The notes under the pieces: generated by a model
Told to the model about the DNA's origin: nothing
The model's input: the letters and a program-made list of their open reading frames with translations, nothing else
The model's database searches: none
DNA from: Ancylobacter novellus
Lineage (GTDB): Bacteria; Pseudomonadota; Alphaproteobacteria; Rhizobiales; Xanthobacteraceae
Direction: 5' to 3'
NCBI GenBank assembly: GCA_003241485.1
Contig: QFQD01000032.1
Span: forward strand, 1-40,939
Length of the DNA: 40,939 nt
Part shown: positions 33,155 to 40,939 of the stretch, one piece after another
Layout: each line of letters begins with the position of its first letter
Position numbering within the stretch: the first letter of the stretch is position 1
Translations under genes and position numbers: made by a program

Positions 33155-34666
33155 TCAGTCCTCGTCCGCTCCCACCGGGGCCTTGTTGCCGGTGATGAGG
33201 TAGAACAGCAGCGGCCCGAACAGGGCGAGCGCGGAGAGCGCGTAGAGCGTGACCGCGATCGGCGACTGGAACAGCACCGTCGGATCGCCGACGCTGATGG
33301 CGAGGGCACGGCGCAGCTGCTGCTCCGCCAGCGGGCCGAGGATCAGCCCCACCACGACGGGGGCGATCGGGTAGTCGTAGCGGCGCAGCACATAGCCGAG
33401 CAGGCCGAACGCCAGCAGCATGCCCAGTTCCACCAGAGAGGGGTTGGCGCCGAGCGTACCGAGGGTCGCGAAGACCAGGATGCCGCCATAGAGCCACGGG
33501 CGCGGAATGGCGAGCAGCTTCACCCAGATGCCCACCAGCGGCAGGTTGAGAACCAGCAGCATGCCGTTGGCGATGAACAGCGAGGCGATGAGGCCCCACA
33601 CCAGGTCCGGATTGGTGGCGAACAGCAGCGGGCCGGGATTCATGCCATATTGCTGGAAGCCGGCGAGCATGATGGCAGCCGTCGCCGAGGTCGGCAGGCC
33701 AAGCGTCAGCAGCGGAACGAGCACGCCGGCGGCCGCGGCATTGTTCGCCGCCTCGGGCCCCGCGACACCCTCGATGGCACCGTTGCCGAACTCGTCGGGC
33801 TTGCGGCAGAGGCGCTTCTCCACGGCATAGGAGAGGAAGGTGGGTATTTCCGCCCCGCCCGCCGGCATGGCGCCGATGGGAAAGCCGAGCAGCGTCCCGC
33901 GCAGCCAGGGCTTCCACGAGCGCTTCCAGTCCTCCCGGTTCATGAACACCGAGCCCTTCACCGGCTCGATGACCTCCTCCGCCCGCGCGCCGGCCGCCAC
34001 GACCGACAGCGTCTCGCCGACCGCGAACAGCGCGACGGCGAGGGTGGTGACCTCCACGCCGTCCAGAAGGTCCGGAATGCCGAAGGAGAGGCGCGCCTGC
34101 CCGCTCTGCAGGTCGATACCGATGAGGCCGAGCGCGAGACCGATGAACAGGCTGGTCAGGCCGCGCGTGACCGAGGAGCCGAAGGCGGCGGAGACGGTGG
34201 TGAAGGCCAGCACCATCAGCGCGAAATAGTCCTCCGGCCCGAAGGAGATGGCGATATCGACCACCGTCGGCGCGATGAGCGCGAGGCCGATCGTGGCGAT
34301 GGTGCCGGCGACGAAGGAGCCGATCGCCGCGGTCGCGAGCGCCGGCCCGCCGCGCCCGGCGCGGGCCATCTTGTTGCCCTCCAGCGCGGTGACGATGGAG
34401 GAGCTCTCGCCCGGCGTGTTGAGCAGGATCGAGGCGGTCGAGCCGCCATACATGCCGCCGTAGTAGATGCCGGCGAACATGATGAGCGAGCCGGCGGGAT
34501 CGAGCTTGAAGGTGATCGGCAGCAGCAGCGCGACGGTGAGCGCGGGGCCGATGCCCGGCAGCACGCCAACGGCTGTGCCGAGCATGACGCCCGCGAAGGC
34601 AAACAGCAGGTTCATTGGCTGCAGGGCAACCATGATGCCCTGGGAGAGGGCGGCAAACGTGTCCAT
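33155..34666 (-). CDS. tctA: Tripartite tricarboxylate transporter large permease (TctA family)
   Basis: The 503-residue inner-membrane protein has about 12 helices and clear TctA motifs: GTAVGVLPGIGPALTVALLLP near the N-terminus (about 30-50), YYGGMYGGSTASILLNTPGE (about 68-87), and a second-half GAMPAGGAEIPTFLSYAVEK repeat. It forms the transport channel with TctB, driven by an ion gradient and fed by the binding protein TctC. The start lies 7 bp after the tctB stop. The substrate (citrate, other carboxylate or aromatic acid) cannot be told. Confidence 0.95.
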   Translation of the reverse strand: MDTFAALSQGIMVALQPMNLLFAFAGVMLGTAVGVLPGIGPALTVALLLPITFKLDPAGSLIMFAGIYYGGMYGGSTASILLNTPGESSSIVTALEGNKMARAGRGGPALATAAIGSFVAGTIATIGLALIAPTVVDIAISFGPEDYFALMVLAFTTVSAAFGSSVTRGLTSLFIGLALGLIGIDLQSGQARLSFGIPDLLDGVEVTTLAVALFAVGETLSVVAAGARAEEVIEPVKGSVFMNREDWKRSWKPWLRGTLLGFPIGAMPAGGAEIPTFLSYAVEKRLCRKPDEFGNGAIEGVAGPEAANNAAAAGVLVPLLTLGLPTSATAAIMLAGFQQYGMNPGPLLFATNPDLVWGLIASLFIANGMLLVLNLPLVGIWVKLLAIPRPWLYGGILVFATLGTLGANPSLVELGMLLAFGLLGYVLRRYDYPIAPVVVGLILGPLAEQQLRRALAISVGDPTVLFQSPIAVTLYALSALALFGPLLFYLITGNKAPVGADED

Positions 34667-34673
34667 GGCGCCC

Positions 34674-35156
34674 TCAGATCAGCCGTTCGAGCGGGCCGGC
34701 CGGCAGCGCCAGCTGCAGGCCCTTGGCGAAGATGATGTAGATGAGGAAGCACAGGGCCGTGCCGGCGAGAAAATGAGCCCACACTGGGCCCCGGCCGAAG
34801 CCGCGCGCCGTGGCTGCGAAAAGCCAGCCCGTGGCGATGGAGAAACCCAGGAACGGCAGCAGCGCGATCTGGCCCAGCAAGCCGGCAAGTACCCAGGCCA
34901 TCGGCCCGATCTCGTCGCGCGGCCGTTCGGCGGCGCCGTGGCGGATCGCCTCGACCGCATTGGCCAGCGCCAGCAGGGCGAGGCCGCCGGCGATGATGGT
35001 GGGGAAGGCGGCCGGTCCCACCGCCGAGTAGCTGTTGACGCTGGAGAGCCGCCAGGCGTCCCAGCCGATCACCAGCGCCAGCACGGCGAGGGCGAAGGCG
35101 ATGACAAGGCGCGCCTTGTCGGGGCCCTGGGCAGCAGAGAGAGGGGAATCGCTCAT
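34674..35156 (-). CDS. tctB: Tripartite tricarboxylate transporter small permease (TctB family)
   Basis: The 160-residue protein has four membrane helices (about 15-32, 45-62, 80-110 in two parts, and 125-150), as in TctB proteins. It should complex with TctA. It lies between tctC and tctA, separated from tctC by a strong hairpin at 35187-35214. The ATG at 35156 is followed by a charged leader and the first helix. Confidence 0.9.
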   Translation of the reverse strand: MSDSPLSAAQGPDKARLVIAFALAVLALVIGWDAWRLSSVNSYSAVGPAAFPTIIAGGLALLALANAVEAIRHGAAERPRDEIGPMAWVLAGLLGQIALLPFLGFSIATGWLFAATARGFGRGPVWAHFLAGTALCFLIYIIFAKGLQLALPAGPLERLI

Positions 35157-35186
35157 CGGCGAGCTCCGGAAGAGGCGGAATGAAAG

Positions 35187-35214
35187 GCTCCCCCGCGACA
35201 GGTCGCGGGGGAGC
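35187..35214 (-). other. Very stable hairpin between tctC and tctB
   Basis: A perfect 13-bp GC-rich stem (gctcccccgcgac, 35187-35199, and its complement, 35202-35214) has a 2-nt loop. It lies downstream of tctC and upstream of tctB in the transcribed direction. Without a T-run it probably acts as an mRNA 3'-end stabiliser or partial terminator, raising the binding protein above the permeases. Confidence 0.65.
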
Positions 35215-35240
35215 GGAGGGCCGGCGCAGCGTCGCCCGGC

Positions 35241-36209
35241 TTACTTGGCGAGGCCGATGTCCTTCAGAATCGCCTGCGTCGCGGCGATGTCCTTGGCGAG
35301 CTGGGCATCGAAGGCCGCGCCCGACAGGTAGGTGTTGGCCCAGCCCTTCTGGGCCAGCAGGTCGGTCCAAGCCTTGGACTTCACCATCTTCTCGATGGTC
35401 TGGCTGATCTCCTGCTTCTGCTCGGCGGTGATGCCGGGCGCCGCCGCGATCATGCGCCAGTTCTGGATCTCGACGTCGATGCCCGACTCCTTGAAGGTCG
35501 GCACTTCCGGCGCTTCGGGCAGGCGCTGGGCGCTCGACACGCCGAGAATGCGCAGCTTGCCGGCCTTCGCCTGTGCGTCATATTCCGACAGGCTGGCAAT
35601 GCCGGCCGTGACCTTGCCGCCGAGCAGCGAGGCGAGCGATTCACCGCCGCCCGAGAAGGCGATGTAGTTCACCTTGGTGGGATCGACGCCCGCCGCCTTG
35701 GCGAACAGGCCGGCGGTGATGTGATCGGTGCCGCCGGCCGAACCGCCGGCCCACGACACCTTCTGCGGGTCGGCCTTCAACGCCGCGACGAGGTCGGCAA
35801 GCGACTTGATCGGCGAGGAAGCCGGCACGGCAATGGCCTCGTATTCGCCGGTGAGCCGCGCGATCGGGGTGACCTGCGAGAGATTCACTGGCGAGTTGTT
35901 GGAGATGATGGCGCCGACCATGACATAGCCGCCGACGATGAGCGCGTTCGGGTTGCCCTTGTCGGCGTTCACGAACTGGGCGAGGCCGATGGTGCCGCCG
36001 GCACCCGGTACGTTCGCCACCTGCACGTTCGCCACCAGCTTGTCGGCCTGCAGCACCTGCTGGATCGAGCGGGCGGTCTGGTCCCAGCCACCGCCGGGCG
36101 CGGCGGGCGCAATGATCTTCAGTTCCTTGATCTCGGCATGGGCGGCCCCGCCGGGGATGAGCACCGCGAGCGCGGCAGCAACAAGGGCGCCGCGAAACGT
36201 TTTGGTCAT
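35241..36209 (-). CDS. tctC: Tripartite tricarboxylate transporter substrate-binding protein (TctC/Bug family)
   Basis: The 322-residue protein has a signal peptide (ALVAAALAVLIPGGAAHA, about 8-26). A Venus-flytrap domain follows, with the Bug-family motifs PGGGWDQTAR (about 38-47), NVPGAGGTIGLAQF (about 66-79) and a later GIASLSEYD segment. Bug proteins bind carboxylates through a conserved Asp and bound waters. A ggagg site lies just upstream of the ATG. It is the first gene of a minus-strand operon; the 218-bp gap to the divergent gor gene would hold both promoters, but I see no clear operator. Confidence 0.94.
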   Translation of the reverse strand: MTKTFRGALVAAALAVLIPGGAAHAEIKELKIIAPAAPGGGWDQTARSIQQVLQADKLVANVQVANVPGAGGTIGLAQFVNADKGNPNALIVGGYVMVGAIISNNSPVNLSQVTPIARLTGEYEAIAVPASSPIKSLADLVAALKADPQKVSWAGGSAGGTDHITAGLFAKAAGVDPTKVNYIAFSGGGESLASLLGGKVTAGIASLSEYDAQAKAGKLRILGVSSAQRLPEAPEVPTFKESGIDVEIQNWRMIAAAPGITAEQKQEISQTIEKMVKSKAWTDLLAQKGWANTYLSGAAFDAQLAKDIAATQAILKDIGLAK

Positions 36210-36427
36210 TGTTTTCCTCCGAGTTCAGGCGCGGGAGCACGTGCTCCTGAGGCTGTTCCCCGCCCCTTATGAAGGTGGGAGGCTAGAACCTCGTTACGTA
36301 AGTGTCGAGGTGGGCGCAGCCATGAAAAGGTCGTAGAGCTGCCATGAAGCGCCTTGACGACCACGGTCGGCGGGGCGACATGCCTGCCACGCGCGCCATG
36401 GATGGCGCCCAGACACGGAGGCCGCCC

Positions 36428-37855
36428 ATGTCCAGCTCTCTCGCAGAGGCCGATTATGACGTCGATCTGTTCGTCATCGGCGGTGGCTCGGGCGGTGTGC
36501 GGGCGGCGCGCATCGCCGCCAATCACGGCGCGCGGGTACGGATCGCCGAGGAATATCGTCTCGGCGGCACCTGCGTGATCCGGGGCTGCGTGCCCAAGAA
36601 GCTGCTCGTCTATGCCGCCCGCTTCGCCCATGAATTCGAGGACGCCGCCGGCTTCGGCTGGACCATCGAGGGCGCGCGTTTCGACTGGCCGACGCTGATC
36701 GCCAACAAGGACAAGGAGATCGACCGGCTGGAAGGCGCCTATCGCAGCAATCTGGAGCGCTCCAGTGTCGAAATCGTGCGCCAGCGCGCGACGGTTGAAG
36801 GCCCGCACGAGGTTCGCCTCGCCGACGGTACGCGTGTGACCGCCCGTACCATCCTGATTGCGACCGGCGGGCATCCCAATCTCGGGCTGGACATTCCCGG
36901 CCGAGAGCTCGGCATCACCTCGAACGAGGCGTTCCATCTGGAGCGGCTGCCCAAGAGCATCGTCATTCAGGGCGGGGGCTACATCGCGCTGGAATTCGCC
37001 AGCCTGTTCGCCGGCCTCGGCTCGAAGGTCACGGTGGTGCATCGCGGCGACAAGGTGCTGCGCGGCTTTGACGAGCAAGTGCGCGAGCGCATTCTCGGCG
37101 AGCTGGTGGAAGGCGGCATCGCCTTCGAATTCGGCGCTACCATCGATTCGATCGCCGATCTTGGCGAAGGCAACAAGCGCGTGCGCCTGAATGACGGGCG
37201 CGACCTCTTCGCCGACGAGGTGATGCTTGCGATCGGACGGACACCGAACACCACGGGGCTGGGTCTCGACAAGGTTGGCGTGCAGCTGAACGCGGCCGGC
37301 GCGGTCGTGGTCGATGGGCAGTCGCGCACGAATATCCCGTCCATCTACGCGGTCGGCGACGTGACCGACCGGGTGAACCTCACCCCGGTCGCCATCCGCG
37401 AGGGACATGCCTTTGCCGACACGGTGTTCGGCGGCAAGCCGTGGTCGGTGAACTACGATGTCATTCCCACCGCGGTGTTCACCGAGCCGGAGATCGGCGT
37501 GGTCGGCCTCACCGAGGCCGAGGCCCGTGCGAACGGGCGGCGGCTCGACATCTACAAGACCGATTTCCGCTCGCTCAAGGCGACGCTGTCGGGGAGCAAA
37601 TCGCGCGTCTTCATGAAGCTCATCGTCGATCAGGCGAGCGACCGGGTGCTCGGCGTGCATCTGATCGGGGAGGGCTCGGCGGAGATCGTGCAGATCGCCG
37701 CCATCGCGCTTAACCTCAACGCCACAAAGGCGGATTTCGACCGCACCATGGCGCTGCACCCCTCCAGCGCGGAGGAACTGGTGACTCTGCGCACCAAGCA
37801 CGCGTCGAGCGATCCGATCCCGGAAGTCTCGGCCGAGGCGACCCCGGCGATCTGA
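36428..37855 (+). CDS. gor: Glutathione-disulfide reductase
   Basis: The 475-residue flavoprotein reduces oxidised glutathione with NADPH. The FAD motif is GGGSGG (18-23), and the redox-active disulfide is C49/C54 in GGTCVIRGCVPKK. The NADPH domain has GGGYIALEFASLFAGLG and the basic HRG that marks NADPH use. The catalytic His lies in HPSSAEE near the C-terminus. The ATG at 36428 is preferred because it has a ggagg site 6 bp upstream; an earlier ATG at 36344 adds an unrelated leader. It lacks the Cys pattern of mercuric reductase, so glutathione reductase is the best call. Confidence 0.93.
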   Translation: MSSSLAEADYDVDLFVIGGGSGGVRAARIAANHGARVRIAEEYRLGGTCVIRGCVPKKLLVYAARFAHEFEDAAGFGWTIEGARFDWPTLIANKDKEIDRLEGAYRSNLERSSVEIVRQRATVEGPHEVRLADGTRVTARTILIATGGHPNLGLDIPGRELGITSNEAFHLERLPKSIVIQGGGYIALEFASLFAGLGSKVTVVHRGDKVLRGFDEQVRERILGELVEGGIAFEFGATIDSIADLGEGNKRVRLNDGRDLFADEVMLAIGRTPNTTGLGLDKVGVQLNAAGAVVVDGQSRTNIPSIYAVGDVTDRVNLTPVAIREGHAFADTVFGGKPWSVNYDVIPTAVFTEPEIGVVGLTEAEARANGRRLDIYKTDFRSLKATLSGSKSRVFMKLIVDQASDRVLGVHLIGEGSAEIVQIAAIALNLNATKADFDRTMALHPSSAEELVTLRTKHASSDPIPEVSAEATPAI

Positions 37856-38008
37856 GGAACACGTTGTCCGGCGGCAATTGGGCAATCCTGCAACAGCCAG
37901 CGTGCGGGAGCATACTGGCTTTGGCGCGATGCTTGGGTGTATAAGGCCCGCCTTTCCCGCGCGGGATGGTGTTTCCGCAGGGCCGTTCTGAGTTTCTAGG
38001 AGGCCGTC

Positions 38009-39394
38009 ATGTCTGATCGCTGGACGCCGGATAGCTGGAGGGCGAAGCCCATTCAGCAGGTACCGGAATATCCGGACGCCGGAGCGCTTGCTTCGGTGGA
38101 GCGTCAGCTTGCCTCGTTTCCGCCGCTGGTTTTTGCAGGTGAGGCGCGCCGCCTGAAGCGCGAGCTTGCGAAGGTGGCGAAGGGCGAGGCGTTCCTGCTT
38201 CAGGGCGGCGACTGCGCCGAGAGCTTCGCTGAGCATTCGGCCGACAATATCCGCGATTTCTTCCGCGTCTTCCTGCAGATGGCGGTGGTGCTGACCTATG
38301 CCGGCGCCTCGCCTGTGGTGAAGGTCGGGCGTATCGCGGGTCAGTTCGCCAAGCCGCGCTCGGCGCCGATGGAGACCATTGGCGGCGTGGAACTGCCGTC
38401 CTATCGCGGCGACATCGTCAACGACATCGACTTCACGCCGGAAGCGCGCATCCCCGATCCGCGCCGGCAGCTGGAAGCGTACCGCCAGTCGGCGGCGACG
38501 CTGAACCTGCTGCGCGCCTTCGCCAATGGTGGCTATGCGAACCTCGCAAATGCCCACCAGTGGATGCTTGGGTTCATCAAGGATTCGCCGCAGTCCGGCC
38601 GCTACCAGGCTCTCGCCGACCGCATTACCGAAGCGCTCGACTTCATGCGCGCCATCGGCATCGATCCGGAGACCAACCCGGACATGCGCTCGACCGATTT
38701 CTTCACCAGCCACGAGGCGTTGCTGCTCGGCTACGAGCAGGCGCTGACGCGCGTCGATTCGACCACGGGCGACTGGTACTCGACGTCGGGCCACATGATC
38801 TGGGTTGGCGATCGCACGCGCCAGGCGGACCATGCGCACATCGAATATTGCCGCGGCGTGAAGAACCCGCTCGGGCTGAAATGCGGCCCGTCGCTGAAGC
38901 CGGATGATCTCATCCGCCTCATCGACGCGCTGAACCCGCAGAACGAGGCCGGTCGCCTCACCCTCATCGCGCGCTTCGGCGCCGACAAGGTGGGTGAGTA
39001 TCTTCCGGCACTGGTGCGGGCGGTGAAGCGCGAGGGCCGGACGGTCGTGTGGTCGTGCGATCCCATGCACGGCAACACCATCAAGGCGGGTTCGGGCTAC
39101 AAGACGCGTCCGTTCGACCAGATCCTGAAGGAAGTGAAGGACTTCTTCGCCGTCCACGCGGCCGAAGGCACCTTCGCCGGCGGCGTGCATCTGGAGATGA
39201 CCGGCAAGAACGTGACCGAATGCACGGGCGGCGCCCGTGCCATCTCGGATGCGGATCTCAAGGACCGTTACCACACCTATTGCGACCCGCGGCTCAACGC
39301 CGAGCAGGCCATCGAGATGGCCTTCCTCGTGGCCGAGCTGCTGAAGCAGGAGCGCTCCGGCCGCGTCCGCCCCGTTATCGAGGCGGCCGAGTAA
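38009..39394 (+). CDS. Class II 3-deoxy-7-phosphoheptulonate (DAHP) synthase
   Basis: The 461-residue enzyme makes DAHP from phosphoenolpyruvate and erythrose-4-phosphate, the first step of the shikimate pathway. Class II features are LLQGGDCAESF (63-73) with metal ligand C69, the VGRIAGQFAKPRS segment, WVGDRTRQ and the late GGVHLEMTGKNVTEC. The ATG at 38009 follows an aggagg site. The 153-bp gap after gor holds a short cccgcgcggg palindrome at about 37957, and no leader peptide or attenuator is recognised. It ends at 39394, before an inverted repeat. Confidence 0.95.
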   Translation: MSDRWTPDSWRAKPIQQVPEYPDAGALASVERQLASFPPLVFAGEARRLKRELAKVAKGEAFLLQGGDCAESFAEHSADNIRDFFRVFLQMAVVLTYAGASPVVKVGRIAGQFAKPRSAPMETIGGVELPSYRGDIVNDIDFTPEARIPDPRRQLEAYRQSAATLNLLRAFANGGYANLANAHQWMLGFIKDSPQSGRYQALADRITEALDFMRAIGIDPETNPDMRSTDFFTSHEALLLGYEQALTRVDSTTGDWYSTSGHMIWVGDRTRQADHAHIEYCRGVKNPLGLKCGPSLKPDDLIRLIDALNPQNEAGRLTLIARFGADKVGEYLPALVRAVKREGRTVVWSCDPMHGNTIKAGSGYKTRPFDQILKEVKDFFAVHAAEGTFAGGVHLEMTGKNVTECTGGARAISDADLKDRYHTYCDPRLNAEQAIEMAFLVAELLKQERSGRVRPVIEAAE

Positions 39395-39413
39395 AGGCAG
39401 CACGGCAGCAACA

Positions 39414-39457
39414 CCCGGCAACATATCCGGCAATGTTCGGACAAAAATGTTGCCGGG
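39414..39457. repeat. 11-bp inverted repeat downstream of the DAHP synthase gene
   Basis: The arms cccggcaacat (39414-39424) and atgttgccggg (39447-39457) enclose 22 bp that contain a third, partial copy (ccggcaatgt). A small ggggc/gcccc hairpin follows at about 39455-39468. No T-run is seen, so it may be a terminator or an extragenic palindrome. Confidence 0.5.
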
Positions 39458-39535
39458 GCGGCTGCCCCTTCGGTAAGTTGGTTCTGTCGCAGGTGCGGGC
39501 CTGCGGCAGTAGCCAGCTCGGAGGGGGCGGCCGGC

Positions 39536-40354
39536 GTGCGGCAGAGCATTTTCGAGAGCGAGGAGCTCTCGGTCGTCAAGGTTCCCGGTCAGCGGAACGA
39601 CATTGTCTTCGTGACCTTCGAGCCGCTTAATCCGTCTCGTACCGATTGTCGCGAGGGATTTGGCGAGCCGTTTTTCGCGCGGCGCGGCGTCCCCGCCTAT
39701 CATTTCCTCGCCCATACGAATTCCTGGTACCAGCTCGACGAGATGACCGAGGCGCTGGCGCGCGTGCGTGCCGACATGCCTGTGGGCGCTCGGGTGATCG
39801 CCTATGGCACCAGCATGGGCAGCTATGCCGCCATCCGTTTCTCGGAGGCGCTGGGCGTCGACACCATCATCGCCTTCTCGCCGCAGGCCAGCGTCGATCC
39901 CCGGCTCGTCCCGTGGGAAACACGCTGGGCGCCTGAGGGCGATCGCCTGATGTGGGACCGCAATGCGCCACGCCGCGAGGCGAAGGTCTATGTGATCTAC
40001 GATCCGCTCAACCTTGACCGCCGCCATGTCCGCCGGCTGCGCAAGGAGATCGACGTGGAACTCGTGCGCACCTATTTCAGCGGCCACGGTTCCATCGGCT
40101 ACGTGCAGGAGTGCGGCCTGCTGGAGAGCGTCATTTTCGACATTGCCGGCGACCGGTTCGATGGTGCGGCCTTGGAAGCCCGGCTTTGGGGTCTGCGCAA
40201 GTCGACGCCGACCTATGAGAAGATTCGCGGCCGCAAGCGAACCGGCGTGTTTCGCCGCTTCCGCTATTACTGCATTGAGCGTTTCCTCGATCGGCAGTTG
40301 TCCGCGCGCGCCCGACCCGCCTCGGTCCTGGTGCCGGAGCGGCGTCCGGCCTGA
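39536..40354 (+). CDS. Alpha/beta-hydrolase-like protein of unknown role
   Basis: The 272-residue protein starts at a GTG at 39536 with a ggaggg site about 10 bp upstream. GTSMGSYAA (91-99) is a nucleophile-elbow GxSxG motif with S93, preceded by a strand (ARVIAY) and followed by strands with IIAFSPQASVDP and VYVIYDPL. A His in FSGHGSIGY near residue 184 could complete a catalytic triad. The C-terminus is basic. Similar proteins occur near capsule and polysaccharide genes in alphaproteobacteria, but I cannot name the substrate. It is cytoplasmic by lack of a signal. The next gene follows after 139 bp. Confidence 0.8.
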   Translation: MRQSIFESEELSVVKVPGQRNDIVFVTFEPLNPSRTDCREGFGEPFFARRGVPAYHFLAHTNSWYQLDEMTEALARVRADMPVGARVIAYGTSMGSYAAIRFSEALGVDTIIAFSPQASVDPRLVPWETRWAPEGDRLMWDRNAPRREAKVYVIYDPLNLDRRHVRRLRKEIDVELVRTYFSGHGSIGYVQECGLLESVIFDIAGDRFDGAALEARLWGLRKSTPTYEKIRGRKRTGVFRRFRYYCIERFLDRQLSARARPASVLVPERRPA

Positions 40355-40493
40355 GGCACGCATGGCTCCCATGTCGTGTGCCGCCGTCGCTGGAGACCTT
40401 CCCGCGTTTGTGCTTTAGACGAGCCTGATTCCCACCCATGGACGCGCTGGCATGGGGCGATGAGGTGGGAAGGCGGGGCGAGCCGGAGGTTTC

Positions 40494-40939
40494 TTGAATA
40501 CGCCGAAGACCAGACCGGCGGACGCGCCGGCGATCGCCGGGCTGCCCAAAATCGCCCATGGCAAGCTGAAGCAGCGCGGCCGCTACCGCCGCTGGCTGAC
40601 CAATCGTGCGCAGCTTGTCGGGCGCTCGCTGGCGAAACTTGTTTTCGAGGCCGACGGCAGTCCGCGGGCATGGGTGCGCCCGCTCGTGTTCGATCGCTAC
40701 CGCCGCCCCCGGCCCTTGACCGCCTCACTCGTGCTGCGGCGCAATGGCGAGCCCAAGCGCGCCTTCGCCCAATGGATGGCGGACGCCGATGCCGAGCTGC
40801 TGCCGCTTGTCGCGCAGGTGCGCCTGCCGCCGCCTGAAGTGTTGCAGCGCGCCGTCGCGCTGGTGCTTTGCCACGGTGCCGATGCCGGCGGCGCGAAACT
40901 TCTGGCGGAGCTTGCCAAGAATTTTGAGGTCGTGCTCGT
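40494..40939 (+). CDS. Unrecognised protein, 3' end beyond the window
   Basis: An open frame runs from a TTG at 40494 to the window edge, at least 148 residues, with no stop. The TTG is favoured by a ggagg ribosome site (40483-40487) 6 bp upstream; an in-frame ATG occurs only later, in QWMAD. The protein begins NTPKTRPADAPAIAGLPK, then a basic stretch (KLKQRGRYRRWLTNRAQL), and is helical and leucine-rich later. No domain is recognised. It may be co-transcribed with the hydrolase-like gene upstream. Confidence 0.6.
   Translation, partial: MNTPKTRPADAPAIAGLPKIAHGKLKQRGRYRRWLTNRAQLVGRSLAKLVFEADGSPRAWVRPLVFDRYRRPRPLTASLVLRRNGEPKRAFAQWMADADAELLPLVAQVRLPPPEVLQRAVALVLCHGADAGGAKLLAELAKNFEVVL

Noticed and set aside
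36206..40372. Minus-strand open frame of nearly 1390 codons opposite gor, DAHP synthase and the hydrolase-like gene
   Set aside because: It spans three unrelated plus-strand genes with recognisable products. Its translation has no domain and overlaps gene boundaries, so it is a GC-driven shadow.

Overview
The window reads as chromosomal DNA of a high-GC alphaproteobacterium, most likely order Hyphomicrobiales and plausibly Xanthobacteraceae (Ancylobacter/Starkeya-like). This placement is inferred from codon bias, the BluB/CobT/CobS set, the SapC-family protein, the class II DAHP synthase and the rpiA-DUF2059-gor grouping. No rRNA or other taxonomic marker is present.

Layout. (1) 1-5.2 kb: the 3' part of a large PATR-type autotransporter, followed by a SapC-family protein. 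(2) 6.1-7.1 kb: a scar in which the 5' ends of a sugar transferase and an EAL-domain gene have been lost and the remnants abut at a sharp breakpoint. (3) 7.2-15.85 kb: a minus-strand catabolic cluster with a ribose-type ABC importer, a 3-hydroxyacyl dehydrogenase of the L-gulonate 3-dehydrogenase type, a GntR/FCD regulator, an SMP-30 lactonase, OtnK and OtnC. Together they suggest uptake of a C4 sugar acid or lactone and conversion to dihydroxyacetone phosphate, with no OtnI isomerase. (4) 15.9-21.95 kb: an accessory region that looks like a decayed island. It holds an IS21-like end, an IS3 (IS407-group) orfB relic, a LysR-controlled operon (EthD-like protein, tautomerase-like protein, metallo-beta-lactamase-fold hydrolase), a MerR/MFS pair with a clear dyad between them, and a truncated integrase directly upstream of dusA, a known integration target. 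(5) 21.9-28.6 kb: housekeeping genes, namely dusA, a TauE-type permease, a membrane aspartic protease, DUF1289, cobS, bluB, cobT, a thermonuclease-like protein and a uracil-DNA glycosylase family protein. (6) 28.6-30.2 kb: a lower-GC methyltransferase with a zinc ribbon beside the 3' end of tRNA-Val(CAC). (7) 30.3-37.9 kb: gph, a small secreted protein, rpiA, a DUF2059 protein and gor, with a tripartite tricarboxylate transporter (tctCBA) between DUF2059 and gor. (8) 38-40.9 kb: class II DAHP synthase, an alpha/beta-hydrolase-like protein and the start of an unrecognised gene that runs off the window.

The points most worth following are the tetronate-type cluster with a C3-oxidising dehydrogenase in place of the usual dehydrogenase plus isomerase, the dusA island remnant with an apparently chimeric dusA 5' end, the double-truncation breakpoint near 6.54 kb, and the uncharacterised LysR-linked operon. 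All family assignments come from reading translated sequence by eye; no database search was run.
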